Positions 22,111 through 25,522 of a stretch of 25,522 bases of DNA are shown in pieces. Position 1 is the stretch's first letter. Each line of letters starts with the position of its first letter. The position numbers were made by a program, and so were the translations under genes. The notes below the pieces were generated by a model. The model did no database searches. It had not been told where the DNA came from and worked only from the letters and a program-made list of their open reading frames with translations. The DNA lies in NCBI GenBank assembly GCA_041749275.1, contig JBGTBQ010000257.1, positions 1-25,522 on the forward strand, read 5' to 3'. Source of the DNA: JBGTBQ01 sp041749275. GTDB lineage: Bacteria > Acidobacteriota > Blastocatellia > Pyrinomonadales > Pyrinomonadaceae.

Positions 22111-23547
22111 TTATGGATTTATCAAAACCAGCAACTTATCCGCCCAATCGGATTGTGAATTTCTGAGGATTTCGTATTGAATATTGGCGGAATCGCGGTC
22201 ACCCATTTTTAGATATGCGCGACCCAGATTGTATCGAGCCTGATCAAAATTCGGGTTAAAACTCACTGCGTTATTAAACGCGTCAAAACCTTCCTGCGTT
22301 TTGCCTGATTCGAAATAGCTTTCACCGAGATAGTTGTAAGTTTTCGCGTCAGGTTTATACGTTTTCAACTGCTCAAAAGCAGTGATCGATTGCGAATAGT
22401 CTTTTCGTTTGAAATATGCCACCCCGAGAAGCTCAAAAGCGCTTGCGAAATCAGGCTTAAGAGAAACAGCGCGTTTGTAAGCAAGGATTTCCTCGTCAGT
22501 TCTACCCAATTTGTTTAATGAAAGCCCTAATGAATATTGTATTTCCGCCTTATACGGATTCAGTCTTGTCGCTTGACTATACGCGCGCGCAGCATCTTCA
22601 TAATTCTTCAAAGCAAAATTTGAAGCGCCGATATTTACATATGTTTCAGACCACCGCGGACGCAGCGTTGCGGCCTTTTGCGAAGCCTCAAGCGCTTCTT
22701 TGTGGCGTTCAAGCATCCCGTAACAATATCCTACTTGGTACCAAGCCTCGGCGTAATTTGAGTCAATACCAACGGCTTTCTCAAACAAAATTACGGCTCG
22801 CGGATAATCGTCGCGCGAAAGAATTCCAAGACCTTGAGAATAAAAACTTTCTGCTGCCGCGCGTTTATTTTCAACCGTTTCAGCCTTTAAAGATTCGAAC
22901 GATTTCAGTTCGTTGATCCGAATTTTTGCAATTCGCTCGCTCGGGATTGCGAAATTCAGACTTTGCCCGGCAGACGCTTGAAGCGTCGCGACGCCGATCA
23001 CCTGCCCGCGCATATTTACAACCGGCGAACCGCTTGAACCAGGAGAAATCGGCACCGTGATTTGAATCACCCTTCCGTAACCCGGAAATTCCCGAACTGC
23101 CGAAACAATTCCATTTGAAACAGAGCCTTCCAAACCAAACGGATTTCCAATTACAACTAGGCTTTCGCCTTCCTGAGGAATTTCCTGAGTAATTTGGAGC
23201 GGTATTGCCAAATCGTACGGAACGTCAATTTGCAAAATCGCGAGATCACCTTCGCCGTCAATCGCAACCACGCCATTTGCCATATATTTTTTCCCGTTGA
23301 CAAGATGAATTTCAACGCGACTCGATTTTTCAATCACATGACGGTTCGTGATGACCTGATCTCTGGAAATGAAAAAGCCGCTTCCGCGTGAAATCGATTT
23401 GCCGTTCGCATCGAAAGTCTCGATCGCGACCGAAGATGGCTTGATTCTTCTAACCAATTCCGGAAGAACGTCCTGTGAAACAATGGTTAGGGCGGAAACT
23501 CCAGTGATCAAAACTGCAAAAACGGATTTAATAAAGAGGTATTTCAT
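22111..23547 (-). CDS. Secreted trypsin-like (HtrA-type) serine protease with TPR repeats
   Basis: 478 residues with an N-terminal signal peptide (YLFIKSVFAVLITGVSALTIV). The protease domain at ~28-215 has the catalytic triad: His in ITNRHVIE (~69), Asp in GEGDLAILQI (~104) and Ser in SPGSSGSPVVN (GSSGSP, ~173). A C-terminal run of about seven tetratricopeptide repeats (~225-470) follows in place of the PDZ domains of DegP (AEAWYQVGYCYGMLERHKEA, ETYVNIGASNFALKNYEDAA, AEIQYSLGLSLNKLGRTDEE and on). The TPRs probably bind a partner or substrate. Acts outside the cytoplasm. The promoter at 23561-23590 appears to serve it. Confidence 0.9.
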   Translation of the reverse strand: MKYLFIKSVFAVLITGVSALTIVSQDVLPELVRRIKPSSVAIETFDANGKSISRGSGFFISRDQVITNRHVIEKSSRVEIHLVNGKKYMANGVVAIDGEGDLAILQIDVPYDLAIPLQITQEIPQEGESLVVIGNPFGLEGSVSNGIVSAVREFPGYGRVIQITVPISPGSSGSPVVNMRGQVIGVATLQASAGQSLNFAIPSERIAKIRINELKSFESLKAETVENKRAAAESFYSQGLGILSRDDYPRAVILFEKAVGIDSNYAEAWYQVGYCYGMLERHKEALEASQKAATLRPRWSETYVNIGASNFALKNYEDAARAYSQATRLNPYKAEIQYSLGLSLNKLGRTDEEILAYKRAVSLKPDFASAFELLGVAYFKRKDYSQSITAFEQLKTYKPDAKTYNYLGESYFESGKTQEGFDAFNNAVSFNPNFDQARYNLGRAYLKMGDRDSANIQYEILRNSQSDWADKLLVLINP

Positions 23548-23560
23548 CGTTACAAAGCGG

Positions 23561-23590
23561 ATTATAATGCCTTTTGATCGTTTGGAACAA
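23561..23590 (-). promoter_or_regulatory. Candidate promoter of the protease-TPR gene
   Basis: On the minus strand a perfect TATAAT (complement of 23561-23566) lies 13 bases before ATG 23547, with TTGTTC 18 bases further upstream (complement of 23585-23590). The short leader means translation would begin only a few bases after the start of the RNA, and no ribosome site is visible, so it may be leaderless or nearly so. Confidence 0.45.
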
Positions 23591-23682
23591 TCGGAACACG
23601 AAAAGAGCGGTTTCGAAAAACTTTCAGCCGAGCGTTTGAATGAAAGCGATACAAAACCGTTTGTTTAAAAATCAGAATTCTG

Positions 23683-24978
23683 TTATTTTACGATGCCGTT
23701 CCCGTCGAGTGCGGAATAAACTTCCGGCGAATAAAGTCCGAGCCATTTATCCGATCGCGGTGTCAAAAACAGGTTGTTATAAACGATTTCATTGAAATTT
23801 TCCACATCGTGGTCTGAGATTTCGGTCAGCATTTTGTAAATTAACGAGTGAAATAAATACTCATTCCGAACCTTGTCCATCGCGACAGAATCTCGTAAAG
23901 CATCTAACATCTGCGAAAATCCGACTTCCGTTAAGTCAGTATTTCCAATCGTCTGCCGGCGAATGAAGTCAATCGTATTTTGATCAAAAGTTGTTTTTCC
24001 AAATAGGTTAGCGAGTTTCTGCCACGCATCAAAATCCGTTTCCTTCTGCAAAAATTTTTCGTCGATCAATGTAAACTTGAAATTTGCGGCGACTGGCAAT
24101 TCAACCGCCATCTTCGTAATCGCCCGTGGTACAGCTTCAAGCGCGGTTGGCTTTTTGTTCGATGATTCAGTTTTTTGCCCCGAGATTTCAGACTCGACCA
24201 TTTTTACTCCGATAGTCTGCAATTCACCGCGCCATTTATTTATAAGTTGATTTCTACGCATTTGGTGATACACCTTCAATTGCGCAGGCTGGTTCTTTAC
24301 CGATCTATGTAAATTTGTAGCGATTTCCAAATATCGACCAAATTCTTGCGGACTGTACAAGCCGGGCAACGCTTCAAGAATCGTTCCGTTTTCGTCCAAA
24401 ATGTAATGAATGCTGTTTCCGGTTATCGTGCGTTCGATTTTTCTTCCGTCGCCGAAATCGACCGTGATACGCGGCGCTGGTCGAACGGATTTCCAATGCA
24501 AAACATAATTTTCACGAAGCGCTTTTGAAATACTGTTGTTCGAATAAAGAAGCGATCGGAAAAATCTGCTGTTAGCGCAGCTAAATTCTTCGTCTAAATT
24601 TCCCAAAAGTCGCAAGGAAACAATTGGTTTTCCGGTTTGTTTTGACGCGAGTTTTACCTTGTCCAAATCCGTAAACCAATACAAATGAAAAGCATACGCA
24701 TTCTTTTGCATCGCGACACGGTCTATCGCGTTTGAAATTCGGTGCCAAGACTCCGAGCGATTTCCATTTTCACGAAATTGTTTGATTTCATCAAAGTACA
24801 AATCAAAAAGCTCATCCAAACCACTTTGCCCGGCGCTGCGCAAGGCGGCGATCGCGGTTTCTGATTTATCGCGATCATCTGAAAGCGCCTGCAGTGCCAA
24901 CTCCCTGTTAGTTGAAGCAAATAATTGAATCGTAGCGAAAAATATAAACGATGAAACTAGCAAGAAAGTGATCAGCAT
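23683..24978 (-). CDS. Secreted thioredoxin-fold-like protein of unknown function
   Basis: 431 residues. Residues 1-22 are a signal peptide or anchor (MLITFLLVSSFIFFATIQLF). After a helical region, residues ~108-215 have the order of a thioredoxin-like domain: VKLASKQTGKPIVSLRLLGNLDEEFSCANSRFFRSLLY, SKALRENYVLHWKSVRPAP, then FGDGRKIERTITGNSIHYILDENG. A single Cys lies where CxxC would be, so it is unlikely to be a classical oxidoreductase. The rest is mainly helical with no recognised family. Similar proteins occur in Acidobacteria and Planctomycetes, from memory. It lies 135 bases upstream of the protease-TPR gene on the same strand. Its own promoter was not identified in the gap 24979-25099. 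Confidence 0.7.
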   Translation of the reverse strand: MLITFLLVSSFIFFATIQLFASTNRELALQALSDDRDKSETAIAALRSAGQSGLDELFDLYFDEIKQFRENGNRSESWHRISNAIDRVAMQKNAYAFHLYWFTDLDKVKLASKQTGKPIVSLRLLGNLDEEFSCANSRFFRSLLYSNNSISKALRENYVLHWKSVRPAPRITVDFGDGRKIERTITGNSIHYILDENGTILEALPGLYSPQEFGRYLEIATNLHRSVKNQPAQLKVYHQMRRNQLINKWRGELQTIGVKMVESEISGQKTESSNKKPTALEAVPRAITKMAVELPVAANFKFTLIDEKFLQKETDFDAWQKLANLFGKTTFDQNTIDFIRRQTIGNTDLTEVGFSQMLDALRDSVAMDKVRNEYLFHSLIYKMLTEISDHDVENFNEIVYNNLFLTPRSDKWLGLYSPEVYSALDGNGIVK

Positions 24979-25099
24979 AAATCATCCAAAACATCAAAAA
25001 CTAAAAAAGTTACTGATTTGTTGCCCGCTTAATATCTAAAGTTATTTTTGAACGGGTAATCAGAACAAAAATTGCGTTCAGTAATATATGCTCCAAGAA

Positions 25100-25522
25100 T
25101 TACGCGGGAGATTTTGGCATTTGTCTTACAAAATCAGCTAGACTGGCAAAGCTGTCCGCATAAAAATCAGCTGGAAAGCGTGTGCGTATGTGAGATTCTT
25201 CAAACGCGCGCCCGCCGAGAACAACGGTAGCATTGAGGCGGCAAAGTTTTTCAGAAAAGGTTTTATAATCGCGCGAAAGCCGGTCAATATCGCTCAATAT
25301 TGCCGAAGAAATACATATTAGTCTCGGCGGACGTTGCGAAATTTCCTCGCAAAGCGAGTAAACCGGCATGTTTGCCCCATAATTTATTACTTCAAAACCT
25401 TCGTTTTCGAAGATCATCTGTGTAAAATGCGCCGGAAGTTCGTGAAAATCCCCTTCGATAGCGCAGCAAATTGCCGCGACACCGTTTGGTTCTCTAACCG
25501 GAAGCAATCCACGTAACTTGTG
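25100..25522 (-). CDS. Cobalamin (B12)-binding domain protein, truncated at the right edge
   Basis: 140 residues are visible and the frame runs open to base 25522 (HKLRGLLPVREP...), so the N-terminus is missing; the TTG at 25507 is internal. The visible part is a Rossmann-like B12-binding domain: AICCAIEGDFHELPAHFTQM, with the DxHxxG-type motif as DFHELP, then FENEGFEVINYGANMPVYSL, ICISSAILSD and ATVVLGGRAFEE. A His that can coordinate cobalt is present, but the usual Gly is Pro. The missing half may be a MerR helix-turn-helix (CarH/LitR class regulators) or a methyltransferase; the ending favours a regulator or photosensor, with modest confidence. Confidence 0.8.
   Translation of the reverse strand, partial: HKLRGLLPVREPNGVAAICCAIEGDFHELPAHFTQMIFENEGFEVINYGANMPVYSLCEEISQRPPRLICISSAILSDIDRLSRDYKTFSEKLCRLNATVVLGGRAFEESHIRTRFPADFYADSFASLADFVRQMPKSPA

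Noticed and set aside
1..25522. CRISPR array, tRNA, rRNA or transposase genes
   Set aside because: No regularly spaced repeats, no tRNA-like cloverleaf ends and no transposase or integrase motifs were seen when reading both strands.

Overview
The window looks like chromosomal DNA of a Blastocatellia-type acidobacterium (inference). The signs are a VWFA-related secreted protein of the acidobacterial type, an M14 peptidase, a cyanobacterial/plant-like GlgC, futalosine-route menaquinone genes, a microcompartment-type rpiB/deoC pair, and short dispersed palindromic repeats. Bases 1 to about 20290 are GC-rich. From about 20290, inside larB, composition falls abruptly (73% GC at 20161-20220 against 33% at 20461-20520, hand counts) and stays low to the right edge. 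The last 5 kb is therefore either a transferred or recombined segment or a chimeric join.

Layout. 1-3335: the end of a probable bacterial microcompartment locus of the sugar-phosphate type. It has an RpiB-like isomerase (cut by the left edge) and DeoC with an N-terminal encapsulation peptide. Between them lie a small unknown gene, an Mrr-type restriction gene, a frameshifted second copy of the deoC encapsulation-peptide start, and a VapBC-like toxin-antitoxin pair. 3336-5816: glgC and a CarF/PEDS1-type plasmanylethanolamine desaturase. 5816-8379: a MITE-like repeat, a strong convergent terminator, a methyltransferase, a second repeat copy and a secreted VWA protein. 8592-12958: an M14 zinc carboxypeptidase divergent from a PlsC-type acyltransferase, the two sharing the palindrome ATGCAT as start codons, then a secreted LolA-like protein. 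13187-19702: a minus-strand menaquinone (futalosine) run, ubiX, GNAT, mqnP (UbiA), Uma2, mqnE, a secreted 183-residue protein, accessory cargo, mqnD. 19826-25522: larB, a lipoprotein LCAT-like lipase, an HtrA-like protease with TPRs, a thioredoxin-like secreted protein and a truncated cobalamin-binding protein.

The most unusual structure is a pair of edge-duplicated cargo slots. Between the 183-residue gene and mqnD, the order in gene direction is: gene 3' end, coiled-coil ORF, mqnD 5' copy fused in frame to a gene 3' copy, BrnT/BrnA, mqnD. This is a tandem repeat of the intergenic slot with different cargo in each unit. Between rpiB and deoC the order is Mrr, deoC 5' copy, VapBC, deoC. All three duplicated edges differ from the intact genes by about 10-12% by hand count. 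That suggests capture of cargo together with flanking gene ends from a related lineage. I know of no named system that does this, but it could also be ordinary homologous recombination.
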